DNA of 64,000 nucleotides from Roseococcus thiosulfatophilus (GCF_017311575.1 NZ_JAFFQY010000055.1:184448-248447), one strand, 5' to 3'. Positions 43,566-53,194 are shown, counted from the stretch's first letter. A program made the numbers and translations. Notes: a model not told the origin generated them from the letters alone.

Positions 43566-46033
43566 CCCCGCAGGACCGCGCCCGTCGCCTTGGCCACCGC
43601 GGCGACAACCTTGGCGCAGATGGCCTCGATCTCCGCGTCGGTGAGCGTCTTGTCGCGCGGCTGGAGCGTGACCTCGATGGCGAGGCTGACCTTGCCCTCG
43701 GGCAGGTTCGGCCCGGCATAGCGGTCGAACAGCACCACCTCGCTGATCAGCGCGCGTTCGGCGCCCTGCGCCGCGCGCAGCAGCTTTTCGGCCGGCACGG
43801 CGGCGTCCAGCAGGAAGGCGAAGTCACGCCGCACGGGCTGCAGCGCCGAGAGTTCTGGCGCCGATTTCTTGCGGCGCTTGGGCTCGGGGATGGCGTCCAG
43901 GAACAGCTCGAAGCCCACGGTGTTGCGCGGCAGATCCAGCGCCTCGCACAGCCGCGGGTGCAACTGCCCGAACTGCGCCAGCACCACCTTGGGCCCCTGC
44001 CGCAGCACGCCCGAACGGCCGGGGTGGTAATGCCCCGGCGCATCGGTCGTGGTCTGAAGCGCGGCCATGGGCACGCCCAGCGCCTCCAGCAGCGCCATCA
44101 CATCGCCCTTGGCGTCCAGCGCGTCCAGGTCCCGCGCCGGCGCGGCCCAGTTGGCGGGGGTGCGGCCGGCCCGCAGGCCCACCGCCATGGCCATCTGCCC
44201 GGACGGCGTGGTGTCGCGATAGCCGCCGCCCAATTCGCACAGCGCCACATCGGCGAAGCCCCGCGCCGCGTTGCGCGCGGCGGCGAGCGCGAGCGAGGCC
44301 AGCGGCGTGGGCCGCATCTGGTCGAGGTCCGAGGCGATGGGGTTTTCCAGGCGCAGCGCCTCCGGCGTCTCGCCGAACATCGCGGCGATGCGATGCTCGA
44401 TGAAGCCATAGGTCACGCATTCTTGCAGGCCCCGTGCCGCCAGCAGGCGCCGCGCCAGCGCCGCGCGCCCCTGCTTCGCATCCAGCGAGGGCGCGGGCAC
44501 AGGCGAGGCCACCGGCAGCGACACGGCCGGCACGGCATCGAGCCCGCCCAGCCGCAGCACCTCCTCCACCAGGTCGCATTCGGCTTCCACCGCGGCGCAG
44601 CCCTCGGCGGCGGTGGCGGCGCGGGTGGGTTCGAGGCCCGGGTCCTGGTCGAGATGGATGGCGGCCGCGATGTCGTTGCGCCAGGGCGGCACGGCCACGG
44701 TGATGGCCGCGTCATCCACCGATTGCAGCACGAAGCCGAGGCGCGTCAGCCGCGTCACCGCCTCGTCCAGCGAGAGGTCGAGGCCGCCCAGCCCCGCCAG
44801 GCGTTCCAGCCGCAGCGTGGCCTGGCGCTCCCATGCGGGGGGCGTGCCGGCCTCGCTGACGGTGCTGGGCTCGCCGCCGCACAGCTCCATGATCATGGCC
44901 GTGGCGGCATCCAGCGCGGAGGGCAGCAGCGAAGGGTCAATGCCGCGTTCGAACCGCGCGCGGGCATCGGTGAAGACGTTGTGCCGGCGCCCCGAGAGCG
45001 CGATCCGCACGGGGTCGAACAGCGCGCATTCGATGAAGCATTCGGTGGTGGTCTCGTCGCAGCCCGAGGGCTCGCCGCCCACGATGCCGCCCAGCGCCTC
45101 GGCGCCGGCCGCGTCGGCGATGACGCCATCCTCCGGCGTCAGTGCGTAGGTCTTGCCGTTCAGCGCCAACAGCTCCTCACCCTCGCGCGCCATGCGCATG
45201 GCGAGCGTGCCGCCCTTCACCTTGGCCACGTCGAAGACATGCAGCGGGCGGCCGAGGTCAAAGGTGAAGAAGTTGGTGATGTCCACCAGCGCCGAGATCG
45301 GCCGCAGCCCGATGGCGCGCAGACGGTCCTGCAGCCATTGCGGGCTGGGGCCGTTCTTCACGCCGCGCACGGCCCGGCCCAGCACCCAGGTGCAGGCACG
45401 GGGGTCCTCGATGGTCCAGCGCAGCGGGGTCTCGTAGGCGGGCGTGATGGCGGGCGGCACGCGCGGGTGCAGCGTGCCGAGGCCGGCCGCCGCCAGGTCA
45501 CGCGCCACGCCGCGCACACTCAGCGCATCGCCACGGTTGGGCGTGACCTTGACTTCAATGATGGGGTCATCCAGCCCGGCCCAGGCGACGTAGCTGCTGC
45601 CCACGGGGGCTTCGGGCGGCAGGTCCACGATGCCGTCATGGTCCTCGCCCAGCCCCATCTCGCGGGCGGAGAGCATCATGGCCTCGCTCTTCACCCCGCG
45701 GATTTCGCCGGCCTTGAGCGTGATGCCCGTGCCGGGGATGAAGGCGCCGGGAAGGGCCGCCACGCCCACCATGCCGGTGCGCGCATTGGGTGCGCCGCAG
45801 ACGACGGAAAGCTCACGCCCATCGCCCACATCCACGCGCAGCGCGCGCAGCCGGTCGGCATTGGGGTGCTGCACGGCCTCGATCACGCGGGCGATGCGGA
45901 AATGGGCCAGCGCCGCGCCACGATCTTCCACGCCCTCCACCTCGATGCCGATGGCGGAGAGGGTGGTGGTGATCTCGTCCAGCGTGGCGGTGGTGGCAAG
46001 GTGTTCCCGGAGCCAGCTCAAGGGAAACTTCAT
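43562..46033 (-). CDS. pheT: Phenylalanyl-tRNA synthetase beta subunit
   Basis: Beta subunit of the heterotetrameric synthetase, 823 residues. N-terminal MKFPLSWLREHL, EMAP-like tRNA-binding domain (HPNADRLRALRVDVGDG), B3/4 editing domain, B5 domain and C-terminal ferredoxin-fold anticodon-binding domain (VRRDFAFLLDAAVPAEKLL) are recognisable. It lies 145 bases after pheS. The order rpmI-rplT-pheS-pheT is widespread in bacteria. Confidence 0.96.
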   Translation of the reverse strand: MKFPLSWLREHLATTATLDEITTTLSAIGIEVEGVEDRGAALAHFRIARVIEAVQHPNADRLRALRVDVGDGRELSVVCGAPNARTGMVGVAALPGAFIPGTGITLKAGEIRGVKSEAMMLSAREMGLGEDHDGIVDLPPEAPVGSSYVAWAGLDDPIIEVKVTPNRGDALSVRGVARDLAAAGLGTLHPRVPPAITPAYETPLRWTIEDPRACTWVLGRAVRGVKNGPSPQWLQDRLRAIGLRPISALVDITNFFTFDLGRPLHVFDVAKVKGGTLAMRMAREGEELLALNGKTYALTPEDGVIADAAGAEALGGIVGGEPSGCDETTTECFIECALFDPVRIALSGRRHNVFTDARARFERGIDPSLLPSALDAATAMIMELCGGEPSTVSEAGTPPAWERQATLRLERLAGLGGLDLSLDEAVTRLTRLGFVLQSVDDAAITVAVPPWRNDIAAAIHLDQDPGLEPTRAATAAEGCAAVEAECDLVEEVLRLGGLDAVPAVSLPVASPVPAPSLDAKQGRAALARRLLAARGLQECVTYGFIEHRIAAMFGETPEALRLENPIASDLDQMRPTPLASLALAAARNAARGFADVALCELGGGYRDTTPSGQMAMAVGLRAGRTPANWAAPARDLDALDAKGDVMALLEALGVPMAALQTTTDAPGHYHPGRSGVLRQGPKVVLAQFGQLHPRLCEALDLPRNTVGFELFLDAIPEPKRRKKSAPELSALQPVRRDFAFLLDAAVPAEKLLRAAQGAERALISEVVLFDRYAGPNLPEGKVSLAIEVTLQPRDKTLTDAEIEAICAKVVAAVAKATGAVLRG

Positions 46034-46178
46034 GGGATGAGTTCCACGTCAGAAGAATGCGGCCGCACGGCGGTCGCCGCCGCCCAACCGACCGTGACCG
46101 CAGATGCGCCCGTGGCGCGGCGAAAGCCAAGCGCGCGGATGCGCGCGCCCGGCGCTTGAGGGCACGAAAAACGAAGCA

Positions 46179-47255
46179 TCAAACGCCCTCGTGCAGCGAA
46201 GCTGCCGCGAGGGGGGTTGATGCGTAGTGGCTCAGCCAACGGCTGTCGCCCTCGAAGAACGGCCGCAAATCCGCCATGCCGTGCTTCAGCATCGTGATCC
46301 GCTCGATCCCCATGCCGAAGGCGAAGCCCTGCCACTCGCGCGCGTCCAGCCCGCAATTGGCCAGCACGCGCGGATGGACCATGCCGCTGCCCAGGATTTC
46401 CAGCCAATCCGTGCCCGCGCCGAGTTCGCCGGTCTTGCGGTTCCAGCCGATATCCACCTCCATCGAGGGCTCGGTGAAGGGGAAGTAGCTGCTGCGGAAT
46501 CGCACCGGCAGGTCGCTGATGCCGAAGAAGGCGCGAAGGAAATCCGTCAGGCAACCCTTCAGGTGGCCGAGGGTGATGCCGCGATCAATCACCAGCCCCT
46601 CGACCTGGTGGAACATGGGGCTGTGCGTCGCGTCATGGTCGGCGCGGTAGGTGCGGCCAGGCGCGATGATGCGGATGGGCGGCTCCTGCCCGATCATGGT
46701 GCGGATCTGCAGGGGCGAAGTTTGGGTCCGGAGCACGGTGCGCCGGCCATCCGTCTCGCCGGGCAAATAAAACGTGTCCTGCTCCTGCCGCGCCGGGTGG
46801 TGGTCCGGGATGTTCAGCGCGGCGAAATTGTACCAGTCGCCCTCGATGTCCGGGCCTTCCACGACGCGGAAGCCCATGGCGCCGAAGATGGCCGTCAGCT
46901 CCTCGATGGTGCGGGAAATGGGGTGGATGCCGCCCTTGCCGCCCGGGGCGAAGGGGCGCGGCGGCAGGGTCACGTCCAGGCGCTCGGCGGCGAGGCGCGC
47001 ATCCAGGGCCGCTTCCTCCAGCACGGCGCGCCGCGCCTCGATGGCCGCTTCCAGCCGCACCTTCAAGGCGTTCACGGCAGCGCCGCGGGCCTTGCGTTCC
47101 TCCGGCGGCAGGGCGCCCAGCGTCTTGAGCAGCCCGGTCAGCGCGCCCGCCTTGCCCAGCGTGGCCACGCGGACCGCGTCCAGCGCGCGCAAATCGGCGG
47201 CGGCGGCAAGCTCCGCCTCGGTCCGTGTGGCGAGTTCGGCGAGGTCATCCGGCAT
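46179..47255 (-). CDS. pheS: Phenylalanyl-tRNA synthetase alpha subunit
   Basis: Catalytic subunit of PheRS, 358 residues. Class II motifs are visible: motif 1 GIHPISRTIEELTAIF, motif 2 FHQVEGLVIDRGI (with RTYRADHDATHSPMF before it) and motif 3 GFAFGMGIERITMLKHG. The start is at ATG 47255 with MPDDLAELATRTEAEL; the longer frame to 47384 is rejected as it would run across the terminator after rplT. Confidence 0.96.
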   Translation of the reverse strand: MPDDLAELATRTEAELAAAADLRALDAVRVATLGKAGALTGLLKTLGALPPEERKARGAAVNALKVRLEAAIEARRAVLEEAALDARLAAERLDVTLPPRPFAPGGKGGIHPISRTIEELTAIFGAMGFRVVEGPDIEGDWYNFAALNIPDHHPARQEQDTFYLPGETDGRRTVLRTQTSPLQIRTMIGQEPPIRIIAPGRTYRADHDATHSPMFHQVEGLVIDRGITLGHLKGCLTDFLRAFFGISDLPVRFRSSYFPFTEPSMEVDIGWNRKTGELGAGTDWLEILGSGMVHPRVLANCGLDAREWQGFAFGMGIERITMLKHGMADLRPFFEGDSRWLSHYASTPLAAASLHEGV

Positions 47256-47274
47256 GGGTGTGGTCCCGAAACAT

Positions 47275-47310
47275 GAAAAAGGGCCGCCCACGCTTGCGCG
47301 CAGCGGCCCT
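47275..47310 (-). terminator. Intrinsic terminator or attenuator between rplT and pheS
   Basis: On the minus strand AGGGCCGC, a 15-base loop and GCGGCCCT form an 8-base stem directly followed by TTTTTC. It lies 27 bases after the rplT stop and about 20 bases before the pheS start. It should reduce read-through from the ribosomal genes into pheST, or act as an attenuator. No leader peptide rich in Phe codons was found. Confidence 0.65.
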
Positions 47311-47337
47311 CCGAAACACGACGCGAAGCCCGGGCTG

Positions 47338-47700
47338 TCAGGCCTGGGGGCGCGCTTCCTTGGCCTTCTGGACGATCTCCGCAAAGGCCGCGGGTTCGTC
47401 GAAGGCGATCGTGGCCAGGACCTTGCGGTCCATCTCGATGCCGGCCGCCTTGATGCCCGCGATGAACTGGCTGTAGGTCATGCCATGTTCGCGCGTGGCG
47501 GCGTTGATGCGCTGGATCCACAACCCGCGGAACTCACGCTTCTTGTTGCGGCGGTCGCGATAGGCGTATTGCAGCGCCTTCTCGACGCGCTGCAGCGCCG
47601 CGCGGTAGGTCGTGGACGAACGGCCGACATAGCCCTTCGCCAGGTCCAGGACCTTCTTGTGACGGGCATGGGCGGTAACGCCGCGCTTGACACGTGCCAT
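47338..47700 (-). CDS. rplT: 50S ribosomal protein L20
   Basis: Assembly protein of the large ribosomal subunit, 120 residues. [24 protein letters not shown] and [26 protein letters not shown] are diagnostic. It follows rpmI by 23 bases and is likely co-transcribed; the operon in other bacteria is repressed by L20 itself. Confidence 0.98.
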   Translation of the reverse strand: MARVKRGVTAHARHKKVLDLAKGYVGRSSTTYRAALQRVEKALQYAYRDRRNKKREFRGLWIQRINAATREHGMTYSQFIAGIKAAGIEMDRKVLATIAFDEPAAFAEIVQKAKEARPQA

Positions 47701-47723
47701 CTGCTCTCTCCTCTAGCCGCGCT

Positions 47724-47930
47724 TTACCGGGACAGCCCGTAGGGCAGCCACTGCATCACCGTCTTGGCATCCTGCGGCTCGAGAACCTGGGTGCCCCGGT
47801 TCTGGCGCTTGGCCTTCTGGCTGCGGTTGGAGAGCATGTGCCGCTTGCGGCCGGGGCCCGCGAGGACCTTGCCGGTGGCGGTGATCTTGAAGCGCTTCTT
47901 CGCGCTCGAGGTGGTCTTCATCTTGGACAT
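47724..47930 (-). CDS. rpmI: 50S ribosomal protein L35
   Basis: Small basic ribosomal protein, 68 residues, close to the usual 64-67. [20 protein letters not shown] and [19 protein letters not shown] are diagnostic. The ATG at 47930 is used; the longer frame is rejected. infC, the usual gene before it, is not in the window. The 155 bases up to the next gene hold no clear promoter. Confidence 0.97.
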   Translation of the reverse strand: MSKMKTTSSAKKRFKITATGKVLAGPGRKRHMLSNRSQKAKRQNRGTQVLEPQDAKTVMQWLPYGLSR

Positions 47931-48085
47931 TCGGGCCCTCCGATCGGTGGGTTGGGGCGGCCCCTGGCAACCACACCATGTGGCGGAGGCACGCACGCCC
48001 GGCCAGGCTGTCCAATGGCCATGGTCGGGCGGGAGGCAGGCTTCTACAGGCGCGGCCGGACGGAGTCCAGCCCGGGCCCGGCATC

Positions 48086-48715
48086 TCAGTCCGGACGCGG
48101 CGGGGCGGGCACCACGGGCGGCGGCGCCACCCCCAGCGGCGGCAGGCCGGCCGCGATGGGGGACAGCGCCTCCCGCGCCGGCGCGGGTTCCGGGGTGGCG
48201 GCGGGGGCCGGTGCGGGCGCGGGCGTCGCGATGACCACGCCCGAGGGCGCCTCGGCCGCCGCGGGTTCCGTGTAGTCGGGCACGATGCGCGCCTGCGCGC
48301 CCTTGATGACCAGCACGCGGGTGCCATTGGGCAGGGGTTCCTGGTCGCGCTGCGTCACGCTCACCAGCGTGCCATTGCCCTGCCGCACGACGTATTCGAT
48401 GGCATCGGTGTTGGCGGTGGCGCGCTCGGCCGTGGTGCCGATGATGCCGCCCAGCAAGGCGCCGCCCACGGCGCCCAGCGCCGCGCTGACGCCGCCGCCG
48501 CCCGCGGCCCCGCCCACCGCGCCGCCCGCGGCCGCGCCGGCCGTGCCGCCCGCCGCGCCATCGGCCGCGATGGCGACCCGGCGCGAGCCCAGCACCACCC
48601 CCTGCTCGACCGGGTTGGCCTGCTGCACGGCGGTGGTGCGGTATTCATCGGCCGAGAAGCGGTCGGCGCAGGCCGCCAGCATCAGGAGCGCGAGGAGGGG
48701 GGCGAAGCGTCTCAT
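48086..48715 (-). CDS. Glycine-zipper outer-membrane lipoprotein (SlyB/Pcp-like)
   Basis: A 209-residue predicted lipoprotein: [10 protein letters not shown] with lipid-modified Cys16. A glycine-zipper segment rich in GxxxG follows ([14 protein letters not shown] and [14 protein letters not shown], about 55-90), then a [20 protein letters not shown] domain as in SlyB/Pcp proteins. A Pro/Ala-rich tail of about 65 residues is longer than usual. Role: envelope integrity; precise function unknown. It is divergent from dapF. Confidence 0.85.
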   Translation of the reverse strand: MRRFAPLLALLMLAACADRFSADEYRTTAVQQANPVEQGVVLGSRRVAIAADGAAGGTAGAAAGGAVGGAAGGGGVSAALGAVGGALLGGIIGTTAERATANTDAIEYVVRQGNGTLVSVTQRDQEPLPNGTRVLVIKGAQARIVPDYTEPAAAEAPSGVVIATPAPAPAPAATPEPAPAREALSPIAAGLPPLGVAPPPVVPAPPRPD

Positions 48716-48778
48716 GACCCGGCAGATAGGCGCCTTGGGGCTGTTACGCCAAGGGCACCAATGGCCTATATCCGCCCC

Positions 48779-49594
48779 ATGCGTGTTCCTTTCCGCAAAA
48801 TGCACGGCCTGGGCAATGATTTCGTCATCCTGGACGCGCGCGACCGGCCCTTCGACCTGCCCAGCGCCGCCATCGCCGCCATCGGCGACCGGCATCGCGG
48901 CGTGGGCTTCGACCAGCTCATCACCATCGCGCCCGCGACGGATGCGGACGTCACCCTGCTCTTCCACAACAGCGACGGGACCGAGGCGGGGGCCTGCGGC
49001 AATGGCACGCGCTGCGCCGCCAGCCTGATCCTGGCCGAGACGGGCAAGACGCGCATCACCATCCGCACCGCCCATGGCCTGCTGGCAGCCGAGACCCTGC
49101 CGGATGGCACGGTGCGCGTGGACATGGGCAAGCCGCGCCTGGAATGGGACGCCGTGCCCCTGGCCCGCCCCATGGACACGCTGCACGTGCCCCTGTCGGC
49201 CGAGGGGGTTTCCGACGCCGCCTGCTGCTCCATGGGCAACCCCCACGCGACCTTCTTCGTGGAGGACCTGGACGCGCTGGACATCACCCGCATCGGGCCG
49301 CTGCTGGAACACGACCCGCTGCTGCCGCAGCGCGGCAATATCGGCTTCGCCCAGGTATTGGCGCCGGACCATATCCGGCTGACCGTCTGGGAGCGCGGCG
49401 CCGGGCTGACGCTGGCCTGCGGCTCGGGCGCCTGCGCCACCGTGGTGAACGCCGTGCGGCGCGGGCTGACGCAGCGCGCCGTCACCATCACCATGCCGGG
49501 CGGCGACCTTGAGCTGGAATGGCGCGCGGACGGCCATGTGCTGATGGCCGGCCCCGTCGCCACGTCCTTCACGGGCGAGTTCCCTGTTGGCTGA
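48779..49594 (+). CDS. dapF: Diaminopimelate epimerase DapF
   Basis: Converts LL- to meso-diaminopimelate for lysine and peptidoglycan synthesis, 271 residues. Both catalytic cysteines are present: Cys73 (GACGNGTRC) and Cys214 (ACGSGACAT), matching the E. coli pattern, and FRKMHGLGNDF opens the protein. An upstream in-frame ATG at 48761 has a better Shine-Dalgarno (AAGGG) and would add six residues; either is possible. Confidence 0.96.
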   Translation: MRVPFRKMHGLGNDFVILDARDRPFDLPSAAIAAIGDRHRGVGFDQLITIAPATDADVTLLFHNSDGTEAGACGNGTRCAASLILAETGKTRITIRTAHGLLAAETLPDGTVRVDMGKPRLEWDAVPLARPMDTLHVPLSAEGVSDAACCSMGNPHATFFVEDLDALDITRIGPLLEHDPLLPQRGNIGFAQVLAPDHIRLTVWERGAGLTLACGSGACATVVNAVRRGLTQRAVTITMPGGDLELEWRADGHVLMAGPVATSFTGEFPVG

Positions 49595-50762
49595 GACGCT
49601 GACCTTCGGCTGCCGGCTGAACATCGCCGAGAGCGAGGCCATGCGCCGCCTGGCGGGCGACATGGACGCGCTGATCGTCAACACCTGCGCCGTGACGGGC
49701 GAGGCCGAGGCCCAGGCGCGCCAGGCCATCCGCCGCGCCGCGCGGGAGAAGCCGGGGCGGCCCATCCTCGTCACCGGCTGCGCGGCGCAGATCAACCCTG
49801 GGGCCTGGGCGGCGCTGCCCGGCGTGGCCCGCGTCATCGGCAATGGCGCGAAGCTCGACCGCGCGCGCTGGAACGCGCCGGTGGCCGCCATGGACCGCGA
49901 CGCGCCCATTGGGCTGGCGGCGGGTGGCGGCACCCGGGCCTTCCTGGCCGTGCAGCAGGGCTGCGACCACGCCTGCACCTTTTGCATCATCCCCCAGGGG
50001 CGCGGCCCCGCGCGCGCCATGCCGGTGGACCAGGCGGTGGCGGCGGTGCGCGACCTCGCCACCCGCCATGCCGAGGTGGTGCTGACGGGGGTGGACCTGG
50101 CCTCGCACCCCGAACTGCCGGCGCTGATCCGCGCCGTGCTGCGCCAGGTGCCGGAATTGCCACGGCTGCGCCTGTCCTCGCTGGACCCGGCCGCGCTGGA
50201 TGACCGCTTCTGGGCGGTGTTCGCGGAGGAGGCGCGCCTTGCGCCCTACCTGCACCTCTCGGCGCAGCATGGCGATGACCTGATGCTGAAGCGCATGAAG
50301 CGCCGCCATTCGCGCGCCGATGTGCTGCGCGTGGCCGCCCGCGCGCGTGCGCTGCGCGGCGATGTGGCGCTGGGCGCGGATTTCATCGCGGGCTTTCCCA
50401 CCGAAAGCGAGGCGCATTTCGCCACCATGGAGGCGCTGGTGGCCGAAGCGGGCCTCAGCTTCCTGCATGTCTTCCCCTATTCCGCCCGCACCGGCACGCC
50501 GGCCGCGCGCATGCCGCAGCTTCCCATGGCGCTGCGGCGCGAACGCGCGGCGCGGCTGCGCGCGTCGGGTGCGGCGGAGCGGGCGCGCTTCCTGGCCGCG
50601 CGCATCGGCACCACCGTCCAGGCGTTGTTCGAGGCGGATGGCCGCGCCCACACCGAGCATTTCGCGCCCTTGCGCCTGGCCAACCCCCCGCCCGCCGGCA
50701 CGTTGCTGCCGCTGCGCGTGGCGGCCAGCGACGGCACCACCCTGACCGGGGAGAGAATCTGA
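49587..50762 (+). CDS. mtaB: tRNA (N6-L-threonylcarbamoyladenosine(37)-C2)-methylthiotransferase MtaB
   Basis: Radical-SAM enzyme that turns t6A37 into ms2t6A37 in tRNA, 391 residues. FGCRLN and VNTCAV and VTGCAA supply the N-terminal cluster cysteines, and the radical-SAM motif is CDHACTFCIIPQGRG near residue 130. The start is TTG 49587, overlapping the dapF end by eight bases. Its stop shares one base with the ftsY start. With tsaE and miaB this window has three tRNA position-37 enzymes. Confidence 0.92.
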   Translation: MAETLTFGCRLNIAESEAMRRLAGDMDALIVNTCAVTGEAEAQARQAIRRAAREKPGRPILVTGCAAQINPGAWAALPGVARVIGNGAKLDRARWNAPVAAMDRDAPIGLAAGGGTRAFLAVQQGCDHACTFCIIPQGRGPARAMPVDQAVAAVRDLATRHAEVVLTGVDLASHPELPALIRAVLRQVPELPRLRLSSLDPAALDDRFWAVFAEEARLAPYLHLSAQHGDDLMLKRMKRRHSRADVLRVAARARALRGDVALGADFIAGFPTESEAHFATMEALVAEAGLSFLHVFPYSARTGTPAARMPQLPMALRRERAARLRASGAAERARFLAARIGTTVQALFEADGRAHTEHFAPLRLANPPPAGTLLPLRVAASDGTTLTGERI

Positions 50763-52003
50763 TGGCCCTGCGCGATCTCTGGAACCGCCTCCGCGGCAAG
50801 GAGGAGGGTGCCAAGCCCGAGGAGGCCGCGCCCCCCTTGCCGGAGGCGGGCAAGGACGTAGCGTCGGAGGCGGGCAAGGACCCACCGTCGGAGGCGGTCA
50901 AGGAAACGCCGCCCGAGGTGTTCAAGGAAGCGCCGCCGGAGGTGGTCCAGGAGCCGCCGGCGGCGGTCACGGAAGCGCCCGCCGAACCGGTGCGGGAAGC
51001 GCCGCCGGTGGTCGCGCCGCCGCCGCCGGACCAGCCCCCACCCGCCCCGCCGCCCGTGGCGGCCGCGCCCGAACCGGAGGAAACGCGCGGCTTCTTCGCG
51101 CGCCTCAAGGCCGGGCTGTCGCGTTCCACCGCCAAGCTCACGCAATCCATCACCGGCGTCTTCACCAAGCGCAAGCTGGACGACGCCGCGCTGGAGGAGC
51201 TGGAGGAGACGCTGATCAGCGCCGATCTCGGCGTGGCGGCGTCCCAGCGCATCGTGGCGGGCTTCCGCCGCACGCGCTTCGGCCGCGAGGCGACGGAGGA
51301 GGAGATCAAATCCGCCCTGGCCGAGGAGATCGGCGCCATCCTCGCCCCCGTGGCGCGCCCGCTGGAGATCACGCCCGCGCATGCGCCGCATGTGGTGCTG
51401 GTGGTGGGCGTGAACGGCACGGGCAAGACCACGACCATCGCCAAGCTGTCCGAGCAGTATCGCGCCCAGGGCCTCAAGGTCTGGATGGTGGCGGGCGACA
51501 CGTTTCGCGCCGCGGCGGTGGAGCAATTGCAGGTCTGGGGCGAGCGCACGGGCGCGCATGTGGTGGCCCCGGCCAAGCACGGCGCGGATGCCGCGGGCCT
51601 CGCCTTCGACGCGCTGCGCGATGCGCGCGCGGCCGGCGCCGATGTGCTGCTGGTGGACACGGCCGGGCGCCTGCACAACAAGACCGCGCTGATGGATGAA
51701 CTCCGCAAGGTGGTGCGCGTGCTGAAGCGCCATGGCGAGGCCGTGCCGCATTCCACCTTGTTGGTTCTGGACGCGACGACGGGCCAGAACGCCGTCAGCC
51801 AGGTGCGGGTGTTCAAGGAGATGGTGGAGGTGACAGGCCTCGTCGTCACCAAGCTCGACGGCAGCGCGAAGGGCGGCGTGGTGGTGGCGCTGGCGCAGGA
51901 ATTCGGCCTGCCGGTGCATGCGGTGGGGGTGGGCGAGAAGGCGGCGGACCTGCGGCCCTTCGAGGCGCGGGATTTCGCGCGGAGCCTTGTCGGGCTGGAT
52001 TGA
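50762..52003 (+). CDS. ftsY: Signal recognition particle receptor FtsY
   Basis: GTPase receptor that docks SRP-ribosome complexes at the membrane, 413 residues. The N-terminal 110 residues are acidic and Pro-rich, with five copies of an 8-residue repeat (starting EAGKDVAS at residue 28). The NG domain follows: GVNGTGKTTTIAKL (G1), DTFRAAAVEQL, DTAGRLHNK (G3), TKLDGSAKGG (G4). It is the last gene of dapF-mtaB-ftsY. Confidence 0.96.
   Translation: MALRDLWNRLRGKEEGAKPEEAAPPLPEAGKDVASEAGKDPPSEAVKETPPEVFKEAPPEVVQEPPAAVTEAPAEPVREAPPVVAPPPPDQPPPAPPPVAAAPEPEETRGFFARLKAGLSRSTAKLTQSITGVFTKRKLDDAALEELEETLISADLGVAASQRIVAGFRRTRFGREATEEEIKSALAEEIGAILAPVARPLEITPAHAPHVVLVVGVNGTGKTTTIAKLSEQYRAQGLKVWMVAGDTFRAAAVEQLQVWGERTGAHVVAPAKHGADAAGLAFDALRDARAAGADVLLVDTAGRLHNKTALMDELRKVVRVLKRHGEAVPHSTLLVLDATTGQNAVSQVRVFKEMVEVTGLVVTKLDGSAKGGVVVALAQEFGLPVHAVGVGEKAADLRPFEARDFARSLVGLD
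50843..50962 (+). repeat. Coding minisatellite in ftsY
   Basis: Five 24-base units in frame encode EAGKDVAS, EAGKDPPS, EAVKETPP, EVFKEAPP, EVVQEPPA. The first two differ little in DNA; later ones have drifted. They lie in the A-domain linker, which is variable in length in FtsY, so copy number may vary between strains. Confidence 0.8.
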
Positions 52004-52059
52004 CGGCCCGACGCCATCAGCCCATCTCGGGCGCAGGACGGCGTGACCGGTCGCAGGGA

Positions 52060-52253
52060 GGTTGGCCCTCGTCACAATCGCCGGAGCGAAGGGGCCTGGC
52101 CAGCAGAACTCCCAACCGTCCCACCAACATGAGCGCGCTCGGTTGACGGTGCACCGTCACCGGCACATGTCCACCCTGGATGATGTGTCCGGATGGCGGC
52201 GGCCGGCCCGCGTCATCTCCACCGGAGCAAGGGGCCCTGGCCGGCAGAACCCC
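52060..52253. repeat. Two degenerate copies of a 50-base repeat flanking a palindrome
   Basis: Copy A (about 52060-52112) and copy B (about 52201-52253) share CCGGAGC, AAGGGGCC, TGGCC and GCAGAAC in the same order. Between them is the perfect 16-base palindrome TGACGGTGCACCGTCA (52144-52159). The region 52004-52267 has no gene I can support. It may be a relic mobile element or a regulatory zone. Confidence 0.55.
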
Positions 52254-52267
52254 GCATCCTGATCCAT

Positions 52268-52305
52268 GCAAACGAAAGCGGCGCGGAGGTCTCCCCCCGC
52301 GCCGC
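52268..52305 (-). terminator. Intrinsic-type terminator, minus strand
   Basis: A 9-base GC stem (arms 52278-52286 and 52297-52305), followed on the minus strand by TTTCGTTTGC. It lies about 30 bases after the stop of the 26-codon small gene, so it would end that transcript or read-through from the exporter operon. Confidence 0.6.
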
Positions 52306-52335
52306 CGCATCGGTCGGGCCAGCGCCCTGGACCGT

Positions 52336-52416
52336 TTACCCCTGCGCCGAGCTCACGATGGCGAAAGCGACGACCCGGGGCCGGGACCAGTTCCGGCCAA
52401 GCGAACGATGAGACAC
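52336..52416 (-). CDS. 26-codon small gene candidate with full-length Shine-Dalgarno
   Basis: The predicted peptide is 26 residues, starting MSHRSLGRNW and continuing SRPRVVAFAIVSSAQG. The GTG start is preceded, at seven bases from the core, by AAAGGAGGTGATCC, a 14-base perfect complement of the 16S rRNA 3' tail, by far the strongest ribosome site in the window. A terminator follows. The N-terminal half is basic and the C-terminal half hydrophobic, so it could be membrane-associated. I do not recognise a family. It may also be a leader peptide, but no gene follows it on this strand before the terminator. Confidence 0.6.
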   Translation of the reverse strand: MSHRSLGRNWSRPRVVAFAIVSSAQG

Positions 52417-52458
52417 CGGATCACCTCCTTTCATTTGTTGCAGTGCGAAGTCTGCGCC

Positions 52459-52472
52459 CGCGCGGCCGCGCG
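52459..52472. repeat. 14-base GC palindrome after the exporter operon
   Basis: CGCGCGGCCGCGCG, inside a larger GC hairpin between the exporter ATPase stop and the small gene. No T-run follows it. It could end the exporter message or form part of the small gene's promoter region. Confidence 0.4.
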
Positions 52473-52501
52473 GCGCAAGCGCGGAATTGCTACGGCGCGT
52501 A

Positions 52502-53193
<692 letters not shown>

Positions 53194-53194
<1 letters not shown>

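Noticed and set aside
46034..46178. Possible small RNA or leader between pheS and pheT
   Set aside because: Only a weak 6-base stem with an 18-base loop is visible; no promoter or terminator frames it.
52417..52430. Fragment of the 16S rRNA 3' end (GGATCACCTCCTTT)
   Set aside because: No other rRNA sequence surrounds it. Read on the minus strand it is a Shine-Dalgarno sequence in front of a GTG start.
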